From contig NC_041019.1 in the NCBI RefSeq assembly GCF_004193775.1, forward strand, positions 33,170,827 to 33,234,826: DNA of 64,000 nucleotides. The letters run 5' to 3'. Shown here piece by piece: positions 20,761-31,404 of the stretch. The translations under genes and the position numbers were made by a program. Every line of letters begins with the position of its first letter. Position 1 is the stretch's first letter. Source of the stretch: Glycine soja (Eukaryota; Streptophyta; Magnoliopsida; Fabales; Fabaceae). The notes under the pieces are model-generated. The model did no database searches and had not been told where the DNA came from. It saw only the letters and a program-made list of their open reading frames with translations.

Positions 20761-22164
20761 CTCCACTAAAAATGCAAACATGCTTTAGCAAAGAGACAAA
20801 TATTCCAACCGATTAGAGCAGCATATGCCTTTTTTGAGTGACAAACAATGCGTCTACCAGGGAAGGAGAGTCTGCTGATGAAATCCCCCATAGCCATAAA
20901 TGAGATTTTGGATGTTAGCATTTCGTTTCTAAATGACCATTTAGAGGAAACACTGGGTTCGACAAAAATAGAAGAAATCCACTCAAAGTGTATCAATCTC
21001 GCACAGGTAAGTGTTTCATCCTAATTCCGAACCATAGATATGTCATGACTTGACTTTGCAAATTATTTCCTATCAAATCAAAAATTACATGCGTGATCAT
21101 GGATCAATAAGACTTCCCTTGGGAATGGGTTCTCTTGATGGGTTTTTCAGCTTTTGTGTGTTTTTGGCTTTTGATTTTTTGTTGGCTTTTTCCTTTTCTG
21201 TTTTTGTTTAGTGTGGGGCGAACAAGTCACCGACGCACAGGATTTTGGTTGGTAATCAAAGGGAGAAGACCACTTTTAGGTCATGGTTTCCTTTTCTTTC
21301 TTTTGTTCATTTGGTGACAATTCTGTATTGTTCAGATATTGTCTGGTCCAAAGACCTCTCTGCACATTTCTTCTGGTTTCTTTGACCAGGAGCTTTCTTC
21401 TTTTTTACTTTCTCCCATTCTTTGCTTGGGAATTTTCTTTCTTTTCTTTTTTCTTTCTCCCACCCTTTGATTGGGAATTTCCTTGCTTCCTTTTTTCCTT
21501 TGATTGGAAATTTTCCTTCTCTCCTTTTTTTTCTTTCTCTTTGATTGGAAATTTTCCTTCTCTTTTCCTTTGATTGGAAATTTTCCTTCTCTTCTTTTTT
21601 GCTTCCGAGGGTAAGGATTAACATTCTCACCCTGGGTCAAGGTTTATGGTGAGTCAGGATTTTGGCTCAAGACTTGTAGAATGGCTAGGCATGATACATG
21701 TCAGGGTTTGGTTTGGTTCAAGGATAAAAAGGGATGCCCCACATTATTTCCATGATACAAATGCAAAAAATGATGATTTGGAAACTTTATGCAAAACTGG
21801 TCATGCATGCACCTATGTGGACACTCAAGTGTCAAATTTTTATGGTCATGTGATGCTAGGGCTCAGGATTCATTTCCTCTATTTTAAATCAACCCAATGT
21901 TTCCAAAATATGTTCTTTTATCAATTTGTGCATTAAACCAAGTCCATTTCGGGCGTCCGGGGAAATCTTCACAGCATTCACCCTTTAGGTGTATACACAT
22001 TTTTTTTCAAAAATAGCTATGATCAGCGAATTTTTTCAAAGAAAGGTTGGAAGTCATCTCTTTTCAAAAGCATGTTGGTTTTTCAGCTAGAAAACATTTT
22101 TTTCTTTTTTCTCTTATTTTTTTATGTTTATTTCTTTTTCTTGTTTGTTTTTGTTTTTTTTTTT
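20761..22164. other. Non-coding internal region of copy 1
   Basis: No recognisable gene. 21415-21600 is a pyrimidine-rich stretch with four or five repeats of GATTGGAAATTTTCC-type strings, whose GGAAATTTTCC core is itself palindromic. ORFs across this stretch are low-complexity Lys/Glu or Phe/Ser strings and are not credible genes. Confidence 0.6.
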
Positions 22165-22575
22165 CATGAGGTATTTTGCTACCTAAACATGTGTATATTT
22201 TGTGAGGTATCTTTGCTATATACATGCATATCCAAGGTATCTTTCTACCTAAACATACATATATATATTTTGTGAACTATTTTTTTGTTTACATACATGC
22301 ATATCTGAGGTATCTTTCAACCTAAACATACATATATATATTTTGGTGAACTATTTTTTTGTTTACATACATGCATATCTGAGGTATCTTTCTACCTAAA
22401 CATACATATATATATTTTGTGAAGTATTTTTTTGTTTACATACATGCATATCTAAGGTATCTTTCTACCTAAACATACATATATATATTTTGTGAAGTAT
22501 TTTTGTTACATACATGCATATCTAAGGTATCTTTCTACCTAAACATACATATATATATTTTGTGAGGTATGACTA
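22165..22575. repeat. About 73-bp tandem repeat with AGGTA/TACCT stems
   Basis: The CCTAAACATA landmark recurs at 22248, 22321, 22395, 22468 and 22538 (steps of 73, 74, 73 and 70). Each unit has AGGTA..TACCT around six bases, then ATATATAT and CATGCATA blocks. Equivalent array in copy B is at 41328-41735. Confidence 0.9.
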
Positions 22576-23716
22576 CCTTTCGAGCTTGTGCTTGATTTAT
22601 TTAAATTCCCAGGATCATGAGCAACTAGGTGCGTCCTACTATAAAAAGTGATCAAATAACAAGCATAGATTCAAAAGGTACTAGGTTGCCTCCTAGTAGC
22701 ACTTCTTTAACGTCTTGAGCTGGACGCCTTATGACTTGTCGGTCACTGACCTAGTACTTTGCTTACCTTTGGCTTTGGACTTGGTCGCCTATTGGTCGGC
22801 CATGTGGTGTAGGCAATACTCAAACCTTTTTGTGGATGAGCAGAGGTGAACTCTAGAGGTGATGGCGGTGCGTCTGTTGCCCGCTGCCGGCCATCGCCAG
22901 GCTGCTGTGGTGTTTCGCCCTGCGCCTGCCTGGAGACGCAGAACTTCTTGATGAAAGCTCGATTGGTAGGGGGGACCTGATGACCTTGCTGGGGGCGACA
23001 GGCACTCCCTAGAACTGACAGAGACCCGTATTTAGAGCTGGCAACTCCAAGACCCTGTTGGCCTTCTTCGGGTCCACTAGGTGTCTTGCGGGCACAATCC
23101 CCGTAAACAATAGATGACATCAGAAATCAGTTGGGGGAGGTGCATACTTACCTATGCCACGACGACATGAACTTGCTGGGGGGGAACGGGCGCCCTGTAG
23201 GGCCGACAGAGGCCCGTAACCAGAGCTGGAAACCCCAGGGCCCTGTTGGACTTCTTCAGGTCCACTGGGTGTCTTTGTGGGTGCGATCCCTGCAAACAAT
23301 AAATGGTATCAGAAATCAGTTGAACCATATGCATACTTACCCATGTCGGGACAACACAGACCAACTGATACTTTTGCAGGGGGAGATTGGCATTGCGGTC
23401 GCTGGGCAGAATGTTGCTAAGTAGCAATGTCATCTATATCTATGTAAGAGTGGTCATGTTGGTGCGCATGATCCGCACTCGTCTCTTTGCAGCGGCACGG
23501 GTGAAATCTTGCCCCGGTATGCATAGTAGCTGTGTGATAGCCTCCCTCTCTGGTTGTGCTCGCACAGTTGGCCGTCCTCCAATATCAGGGGGTGGCCCAG
23601 GAACCGTTAAAAGGAAACTACTGGTCCCTTAACCGGGAGTGCAAGTCTTGGTTAAGCATTTAAGGATAGAGGACCTTAAATTCTCTTAAGGTGCAGATGT
23701 GGAGCACACTTCAAAT
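22576..23716. repeat. Internal region with 189-bp partial tandem duplication
   Basis: GC-rich blocks around 22970-23150 and 23160-23340 are diverged copies offset by 189 bases (CAGAAATCAG at 23121 and 23310). An open minus-strand frame of 125 codons at 22743-23120 has no domain I recognise and no support beyond its length. 22683-22728 holds the module shared with 468-512. Confidence 0.65.
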
Positions 23717-24100
23717 GAGGACACGTAGCCCTCTAAAGGTGAGGGCGTGCAACCCTCTCAAGGCGAGGATGTATAGTCCTCTGGAGGTGAGGGCGTGCAG
23801 CCCTCTGTTGGCGAGGACGTGTAGTCCTCTAAAGGTGAGGGCGTGTAGCCCTACGAAGGTGACAACATGCAGTCCTCTGATGGCGAGGGCGTGTAACCCT
23901 CTGAAGGTGAGGACATGCAGTCCTCTGATGGAGAGGGCGTGTAGCCCTCTGAAGGTGAGGACACGCAGTCCTCTGATGGCGAGGGCGTGTAGCCCTCTGA
24001 AGGTGAGGACATGCAGTCCTCTGAAAGTGAGGACACACGGTCCTCTTAAGGTGAGGGCGTGCAACCCTCTGTTGGCGAGGACGTGTAGTCCTCTGAAGAC
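23717..24100. repeat. 24-bp hairpin array, 16 units (copy 1)
   Basis: Sixteen units of exactly 24 bases without indels. Each is GAGG-R-C, five bases, G-Y-CCTC, then a seven-base linker. The fifth stem pair is A-T in some units (GAGGAC/GTCCTC) and G-C in others (GAGGGC/GCCCTC). Nine of 16 stems are perfect. As 24 is a multiple of three and stops are rare, both strands stay open for over 140 codons with eight-residue periods (RGLHVLTF or SPLKVRAC), which I treat as a by-product. A 14-base perfect palindrome follows at 24103-24116. Copy B repeats it at 42880-43263. Confidence 0.95.
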
Positions 24101-24102
24101 CA

Positions 24103-24116
24103 GGGTACTAGTACCC
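24103..24116. repeat. 14-bp perfect palindrome at array end
   Basis: GGGTACTAGTACCC. The same palindrome caps the arrays at 36592-36605 and 43266-43279. Confidence 0.9.
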
Positions 24117-24944
24117 GAGGGTCCATCCTTATGAGAAAGCAAGAGATCGACTCATCGAGAGAGCCGATCATCCCAAATTCAAAAGATTTGGACATTTAGA
24201 TGTAGGGAATCTATGTAGTTAACATGATTTTGAGGGATGCAAATGCATGCAACCTTTGTTGTGAAATTTGGGTAAATGCGGACTTTATATGAAACAATGC
24301 AATGTAATGGAAAGTTGTACAATGTTCATGGCATTCTTTCCCTATTTTTTGATTTTGATTTTGATTTGATTTTTTTTTTTTTGGAAAACACAGATTGACT
24401 GCCCTTTTGAAAAAGGTGATAATTCATGCAACCTCATCCTATCTTTTTGCAAATCTCTCCGGGAACTCCCTCAGAGTGTATGTTCTTTTTGATTTAGTCA
24501 CTTGACCATTTTGGAGTGACGGCAATGGAGTCGTTTGATGTTTAATCAATCCATTGAAATCCTAGGGTTTGTCCCCTTTTTTTTGTTAAAAACATCGATG
24601 GGTGAGAACTTTTGATCGGCCCCTATGTTCACTTGAGGCTCATGAACGGTGCCCCTCATTGCCCCAGTGTAAGGCTTTGAGGTACCAATCGTTGTCTTTC
24701 GTCATGACCTTGTAGCTGGGAACCTATTGAGTGAGAACTTCTAATCTGCCCCTAGGTTCGTTTGAGGTTTATGCATGGGGCCTTTCATTGCCCCAGTGTA
24801 GGGCTTAGAGGTACCAATTGTTGTCTTGTTTTCACAACCTCGTAGTGAGGAAGAATGAAAGACGCAATTGATTCTTGCAAAAAGAATTTCCAAGGACGAG
24901 AAATAGTTGAAGGATTTTTCAGCTGATGGATTAAGTCAAATGAC
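24117..24944. other. Non-coding spacer between array and solo LTR
   Basis: No gene. A diverged direct repeat of about 129 bases is marked by GCCCCAGTGTA at 24661 and 24790. Confidence 0.55.
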
Positions 24945-24949
24945 TCCTA

Positions 24950-25984
24950 TGTAGAAGCAAGATGTTTTGATGTCTTGATGATGCTAAAGGATCAAGTGCT
25001 TCTAAGTTTTATTCAAACAAGAATCCAAGAAAGTCAAGATATATGATCAAGTTGATTTCTAGAATCTTTTGGAAGAAGTTTCCAAATTGAAAAAACAAAA
25101 GGTTTGACCAAAGAATTCTATCATTTTAAATTGAGATTTGCTCTCCGGTAATCGATTACCAGTAGCTGAAAATGTTTATAACAGTCACTAGAAATTTGAA
25201 TTCAAAATTTATAATGTGTAATCGATTACACATGGATGGTAATTGATTACCAGCAATTTATTCAAATTTTAAAGCCTGTGATCTATTACACAAGTTTTGT
25301 AATCGATTACCAGAGGAGATTTTCAGAAAATAATTTCCAAGAGTCACATCTATTCAAATGGTTTATGAATGGCCATCAAAGGTGACTTGGAAACACGAAT
25401 TTAAAGAGAGTTTTCATTGCCCACAAAGTTTATCCTCTCAAAAGATTAAGAGTTTTTCTGAACTGAACTATCTTATCCTCTCAAAAAGATTCCTTGGTCA
25501 ACCACTTGCATATTCAATAAGGAATTTTGATTGGTCTTCATTGTACAATCTATCCCTTTTAAGAGAGATTTCTTCTTCTCTTCTTCTTACTTCTGAAAAG
25601 GGATTAAGAGACTGAGAGTCTCTTATTGTAGAGGATTCTTGAACACAAGGGAAGGGTTGTCCCTGTGTGGTTCAGACTTTGTAAAAGGAGTTTTACAAAG
25701 AGAGTGGAAAATCTCAAGTGGGTTTCTTGAGGACTGGACGTAGGCGCGGGAAGTGGCCGAACCAGTATAAATCAAGTTTGCATTCCTCTCTTCCTTTAAA
25801 CTTCTTTTATTGCCATTTATCTTTTGCTTTAAAGAAGTTTATTTTGATTTGTCTTTTGAGTAATTCATGTTAAGGGTGCATTGTTAATCCAAAAAGAAAG
25901 AGTGATAGTTCAATTGGGGAATAGTCTTTGCATCTTAATTCAACCCCTCCTTTTCTTAAGGTAACTGAGGCCATTTGTCCAACA
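24950..25984 (+). repeat. Copia-like solo LTR with target duplication (copy 1)
   Basis: 1035 bases from TGTAGAAGC to GTCCAACA, flanked on both sides by TCCTA (24945-24949 and 25985-25989), the five-base duplication left by integration. A TATAAAT box is at 25766, and the ATTCAACCCC pyrimidine run near the 3' end is typical of plant Copia LTRs; both set the orientation. It holds a series of GTAATCGATTAC palindromes (25148-25315). No internal domain remains, so two LTRs recombined to one. The 85-codon ORF inside is not credible. Confidence 0.92.
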
Positions 25985-25989
25985 TCCTA

Positions 25990-27392
25990 TTCTTGACAAC
26001 TCGCTTCTCTAAGAAGACAAACTTTCTGGAATGATAAAATGAAGTCACATGAACGTCTATATTTTTACTTGAAAACACAGTCAATCAAATGCCTTTTTAT
26101 TTTTTTTATTTTGAAACTTATTTTTTTATTTTGAAACTTATTTGTTTTGAACTTTACTCGTTGTTTTACGGCACCCCCACCAATGTGCAAGACGAGTAAT
26201 CTCTGATTGAACAGTCTTGGAAGTCAACACTCAGGAGCACAGGTCGCTTGAGCAAATAGACCAATGGCTTGCACCCACATTCCGGTGAAAGTTGAATAAG
26301 CAAACATGCGTTTGTGAGAGGATGAGGGACAAGGATGTCCATTTTATCCATATCATTTAGCATTGTAACTGTGGTTTATAATAATGGCATAAACTTGAAA
26401 ATCCTGATGAGTCATAACAACAGCTTCCAGAATTGCCCCATGTATGGTGTTGCTTGTCAATGTTATGATTCAACAAGCGATTCTCCTCAAATTTCAGCCA
26501 GCCCGTATCAATTAGACTTCACACTTTATGCTTCGGGGTCATACAATGCTCAATGGAATGCCCCAGGGCTCCTCCACGATAAGCACACGTTGCGTTCGAG
26601 TCGTATCCTCAGAAAAATGGAGGTTGAGGAACCTTGGTTGGGGTTATGGCTACCATTGAATTATTGAGTGGATATGGGATCAAGTTTAGCATATGACAAC
26701 GGAATTTGGGGTGAACCCTACAGGCTTTTTGCTGCAAAATTCCTTTTTGTTGGTGTTTTTTTGGTTTGTGCTAAAGGTGGTCTTCGTCATTGGAAGTGCG
26801 GTAGACAGGCTTTGTGGTTGATTTAGGGATGGCCTTTGTGGATAACTGGGTGGTGGGTAAGGAGGAGGTTTGTTATTGGCTGAGTAATGACATTGTTGGG
26901 TTGGTGGGAAACTTGGCCGTATAGGAATGGCAGTCACAACATGGGTTTCTCCCTCTTTCTCACCCTCTTCATTTGCCCCAGTTTTCTCAGTCGTCCTAGT
27001 AGGATGATCAAATTTGCCTCTTTTCGGAACCACATCGATCCTTTCACTGGCGAAGACCAAATCCGCAAAGCTTTGAGGGTGCGTAGCCCACCATCTTTTC
27101 ATAGTAGAGTATCGATAATGTGTCTACCATCACGATTATCGTCTCCCTTTCCATCATTGGGGGTACAACCTGGGCCGCCAGATCCCTCCACCTTTTGGGC
27201 ATGTTCTTTGAAAGATCCGTCCCCCTTTTCGTACATGTTCTGTAGTTGCATCCTATCCGAAACCATATCAAAATTGTACTGATACTGCCTAACAAAGGCA
27301 ACCATTAGGTCCTTCCAAGAATGGACTCGGGAAGGTTCCAAGTTAGTGTACCAGGTAACAGCTACCCCAGTAAGACTTTCTTGGAAGGAATG
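25990..27392 (-). pseudogene. Ogre/Tat-like gag C-terminal part, copy 1, truncated
   Basis: Sense is minus. From 27392 the end of the gag domain is readable (SLTGVAVTWYTNLEPSRVHS; DLMVAFVRQYQYNFDMV), then the frame shifts by +1 at the family-wide lesion (EHAQKVEG instead of a WRDLAAQV frame), and later blocks lie in other frames (DTLSILYYEKMVGYAPS; FADLVFASERIDV). Only broken sequence follows to 25990. The N-terminal part of gag is missing because copy A begins at 27393, directly after GAATG. Confidence 0.82.
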
Positions 27393-29549
27393 TGTCATAC
27401 CTTAATTTCGTCCGGGGACCTTTGCTTGATGACATGCGACCTTTCTTTGGTCCTTATGAGGTGCTTGGCACCCATCATTAGGCAATTTGTGAAATTCCAG
27501 GACATGCCGGAAAACCAAAAAATATTGATGCACAATCCGTAAGTTTCCGTGACACACCGGAAATCAAATGGAAGCATCGTTGCATAATTAAGTGAGATTC
27601 CGTAACATTCCGTAAGTCAAAAAGGGGATGATTATGTAATCCGCAAGGTTCCGTAACATTACGGAAAGAAAACAAGTATCGTTACGAGATTCGTAAGTTT
27701 CCGTAACTTTACGAAAAAAGAATCACCAAAAAAGGTAAGGGGGTGAACTTATCAAGATAGGGGTGTAAATAGCAATTCAAATCTAGGCCCTTCTAGAACA
27801 TTTTGGAAGTTGGGTTGCTTAAGGAGGAAGCAACTGGGCGGCAAGCTCCTCCACGTTTTTGAAAAATGGTTTTCGGGGCTTCCGCGGCTTCCGTAATACT
27901 TCCGTAAAATTTCCGAAAACCTTGGGTAAGCATATTCCACTTAACATTGGTAAAAGGGAAAAGAAAAAAGATGAAAATCAAATTCGAAAACAGTTCCGTA
28001 AGGCTTCCGTAACTTTTCCGTAAAATACGAAAAGGGGGGTGAACTTAGTAATTCGGGTGCGCTTAGAAATCTTCTTCATTAAGTCTTTGGGCGGCAAGCA
28101 CCTCCCTTTTTTTCTATAAATAGGGGAGGGGGGAGCTGTTTCAAAAGGTTCAGCCCCTTTGGCACTTCTCTCTCTTTCGAATTTGCTTGGAAAAATCGTT
28201 TCCGTGAAGAAAATCTAAGCCGAGGCGCTTCCGAAACGCTTCCGTAAGCGATTCTGTGGAAATTCTTCATCGTTCTTCGTCGTTCTTCACCGTTCTTCAT
28301 CCGTTCTTCATCCGTTCTTCGTTCTTCAACGGGTAAGTTTTCGAATTCGAGACTTTCAATTCATTTCTTGTTTTGTGTACTTTCACTTTAATTTCGTTTA
28401 CTTTCAGTTTTCTTTTCTTCCGTTTTTAACGTGCTTTAACCATTTATTTAAGCCGTTTTCTCGTCTAATAAATGATAAAATGAATTTCAACCGATCATTT
28501 GTGTTGTAATCTCGTTTAATCACTGTTAAAACGAAATCTAACCGATCGTTCACGCTATAACCTCGGTTAAACCAAAAAAAGTAAAATAATAATAAAATAA
28601 TCAAAATATCTTGAAAAATAATAATAAAATAATCAAAATATCTTTGAATAAAATAATAAAAAAAATCAATCGGACGTTTTTCTTTGGAAGTTTCCTTGAA
28701 TGAATTGATTAATAAACCAAAGTGAAACTAAGACTAAAATCAACTCACAAATCAAGTTTTTTTCCGAAAAATCACTAAAAACCGTTTTAAGGTCCAGCGC
28801 CTTAAACGGTCCTCTTTGCTTTTATCGGTTAACATGGACCGTTCAAAAGCATAAAATCAACATGTGACTTTACCGCTTTTGCAAGAACTACGTAGGTCTG
28901 AGTTCCTCATTGAGGATACGTAGGAGCAAAAGCCCCGCTTTTGTCGACCACCCCAAGAGATCGTTAATGGTCCAATGCCTTAACGTTTCTCTCCTTTCAA
29001 AAAACAAGAGATCGTTAATGGTCCAACGCCTTAACGTTTCTCTCCTTTCAAAATCAAAAGACCGTTTAATGGTCCAACACCTTAAATGACCTTTTGTTCA
29101 ATAAAAACATATTTTGCAAAAAAAGACAAAAACAACTTAACCAAACACTTTGTTCCGAAAGAACTACGTAGGTCTGATTTTCTCATCCCAATTGAGGAAT
29201 ACGTAGGAGCAAAGGGAAACACCCTTGTCGACCACAAAAAGAGAAAAAATATAAAAAGGGTATAAAGGATATAAGGACATAAAAGGGAACGTAAAAATCA
29301 AAGTCATGTTTGCACATTCGATTAAAGGCTGCCGTCCCTTGTGACGGACGTGTGGGGTGCTAATACCTTCCCCGCGCGTAAATACAACTCCCGAACCTTT
29401 CACTTAAAAGTTCGTAGATCGCGTCTTTTCCGGTTTTTCTGACGTTTTCCTCAAATAAACGTTGGTGGCGACTCCGCGCGTATTCCTTTCGTGGAACATG
29501 CATCCCACGAGTCACGCGTCGCCCTCCCGCCGAAGGGTAGGTTGCGACA
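27393..29549 (+). repeat. Ogre/Tat-like 5' LTR of copy A
   Basis: 2157 bases, TGTCATACC to GTTGCGACA, followed two bases later by the primer-binding site, which defines it as a 5' LTR on the plus strand. It is homologous throughout to the LTRs at 16503-18666 and 50815-52967. A TATA box is at 28115-28122 with the TTCCGTAA motifs upstream. It inserted into gag of copy 1. Confidence 0.95.
28115..28122 (+). promoter_or_regulatory. TATA box of LTR copy A
   Basis: TATAAATA preceded by a T-run and followed by a G-run, as in all four Ogre/Tat-like LTRs here. Transcription would start some 25-35 bases downstream. Confidence 0.75.
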
Positions 29550-29551
29550 GT

Positions 29552-29569
29552 TGGCGACTCCACTGGGGA
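29552..29569 (+). other. Primer-binding site, tRNA-Arg type (copy A)
   Basis: TGGCGACTCCACTGGGGA complements the 3' end of plant tRNA-Arg(ACG) with one mismatch (A where the tRNA predicts G). Ogre elements are known to use tRNA-Arg. The same site is at 50812-50795 and 55649-55666. Confidence 0.8.
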
Positions 29570-30423
29570 CTGTTTTTTAGAGAGTTAGGCCATTTAATCT
29601 TGTGCAATGTTTTATCATGACTTTCTCCTTTGTTGGTTTCCCTTTATTTGTCTTATGTTCTTGTGTATATAAACTTTTTGTTGCTTTTAGTGTGTTTTAG
29701 AATGTATGCATGAGGTAAATATTTATTCATTTGATGCACACAAACACTAACACTATTTGCACACACTGTGAGTGAAAAAGGGCCCTATACCCGGGTTCAT
29801 GGGAACATAAGGAGTGGAGGTGAATCTGTGATCATGCTAGGTCTCCGACTTGCTTGATTACAGTGAACCCTCATCTAGAGCTTTTCTCTTTGAAAACTTA
29901 TTGTTGCTAGTAGTCCCTACTGCTGCAATATGTTCTTCGAAGGGGATGATACCTCTAGAAACCATCAAGAGAGATATGACTACCTTGGGGGTTATTACTA
30001 AAAGCCTAGTTAGCTCTCTCCCTTATAGGTCCCTTAAATAGGGGCACGGAGCAAACACACTGCGTGCCATTTTTCACACTGCCATGCATAAGTATCATAT
30101 ACCCGTTTGCTTATGTTCAGTGAATATTATCATACTATGTACATCCCCGTATTGTACCTTTCGCATGTGCATCATGTGCGGGTTCCGTCTTAATCCCCTC
30201 TCTTGGGCAAACCAACGGAGGGTCCGTGTCACCTTCTTAAATACATACGTTGGGCACTTTGCTACCCCAAGACGTTGTATCTAAGAAGGAGACAATTTCC
30301 CGAGCTCCCGTATTCATAAATTGCATCCGTGTCATATGCATTCCTTCATGCATTCATCCATTCCACCCATGATAGATGTCGGAGTTTTGATTCGCACTAG
30401 ATTTTATTTCACTTTAGTAAAAC
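29570..30423 (+). other. Untranslated leader of copy A
   Basis: About 850 bases between primer site and ORF1 with no gene. A homologous leader is present in copy B (49948-50794) and, diverged, in element C (55667-56357), each with the GGGCCCTA..CCCGGGTTCATGGGAA block near the start. Confidence 0.6.
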
Positions 30424-31404
30424 ATGGGATCAAGTCAAAAGCCTTCGCTTAAAAAGAGGTTTTATCAAGTCAAAATCAAGAGCTTAGAGGTCACCAGTTT
30501 ACGAAAGTTGGGGCAATTAATGGGTCAACTTCAACAGCAAGCCTTCCGCAAAGCCTATGGTAAGATTTGGGACCTAGCTAAGGTAGAAGTCTCCATGGAA
30601 CCGATTGCATCCCTTTCCCAGTATTATGACCAGCCCCTAAGGTGCTTCACATTCGAGGACTTCCAGCTAGTGCTGACTGTGAAAGAGTTTAAAGAAATCC
30701 TGGGATGCCCACTGGGCGGAAGGAAGCCATATCTTTTCTCTGGGTTCTATCCCTCCACGACAAGAGTTGCCAAGGTAGTGAAAATCTCAGCACAAGAGTT
30801 GAACCAGGTAAAGCAAAACAGAAATGGAGTAGTCGGAGTACCAAGGAAGTGTTTGGAGGAAAGGGCAAAGGCCTTGGAAAATCAAGGCGAATGGGCTTTC
30901 TTTTATTGACATCTTGGCGTTTTTGATCTTTGGAGTTGTCCTCTTTCCGAATATGGAAGGGTTAGTGGACCTAGCAGCGATTGACGCTTTCCTCGCCTTT
31001 CATCATGGCAAGGAAAGCCCGATCGTCGCCATTTTGGCCATGTATGACACGTTCGACCGGGGATGTGAAAAGAGCAGCGCAAGAATTGTTTGTTGTGCAC
31101 TGGCTCTCTATGTGTGGCTGGTTTCACACCTTTTTTCTCCAAGAAGGTAGGCCCGTCTATCCGCTACAAGGTCACCGCTCGTGCGTCGAAAAGGGAAAGG
31201 GTAATTGATTCATTGCACCAAGAGACAACAATGTGGACGGACCGATTTGCTCTTACTTTGAACAGGAGTCAAGAACTTCCCCCATTGCTAGCCAAGGCCA
31301 AAGCAGTGGCGGACACCTACTCCGCCCCCGAGGAGATCCACGGACTTCTCAGCTATTGTCAGCATATGATAGACTTAATGGACCATATAATTGGAAACCA
31401 CTAG
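30424..31404 (+). pseudogene. Ogre/Tat-like ORF1, copy A, with internal deletion
   Basis: ORF1 precedes gag in Ogre-type elements and has no established function. From the ATG at 30424 the first 161 codons are open (RFYQVKIKSLEVTSL; YYDQPLRCFTFEDFQL; EILGCPLGGRKPYLFSGF). The YYDQ..CFTF..FQLVPT core resembles a domain common in soybean proteins annotated as DUF7745 (from memory). A frameshift near 30905 moves the reading to FGVVLFPNMEGLVDLAAIDA. Around 31165-31200 a long coiled-coil part is missing, and the sequence jumps to the C-terminus (MWTDRFALTLNRSQELPPLL; EEIHGLLSYCQHMIDLMDHI), ending at 31404. Confidence 0.8.

Noticed and set aside
21283..21640. Lys/Glu-rich and Phe-rich ORFs around 21300-21640 and 40453-40809
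   Set aside because: They are translations of a pyrimidine-rich low-complexity tract with repeated GGAAATTTTCC strings.
22743..23120. 125-codon ORF (also at 41906-42283) as a captured host gene
   Set aside because: No recognised domain, composition follows the local GC-rich 189-bp duplication, and the frame is not shared between the two duplicated blocks.
23691..24142. Repeat proteins of 140-147 residues on both strands (SPLKVRAC and RGLHVLTF periods)
   Set aside because: Openness on both strands follows from a 24-base unit with few stop-forming triplets. No start context, domain or conservation favours one frame. The ORF at 36566 even runs through the N gap.
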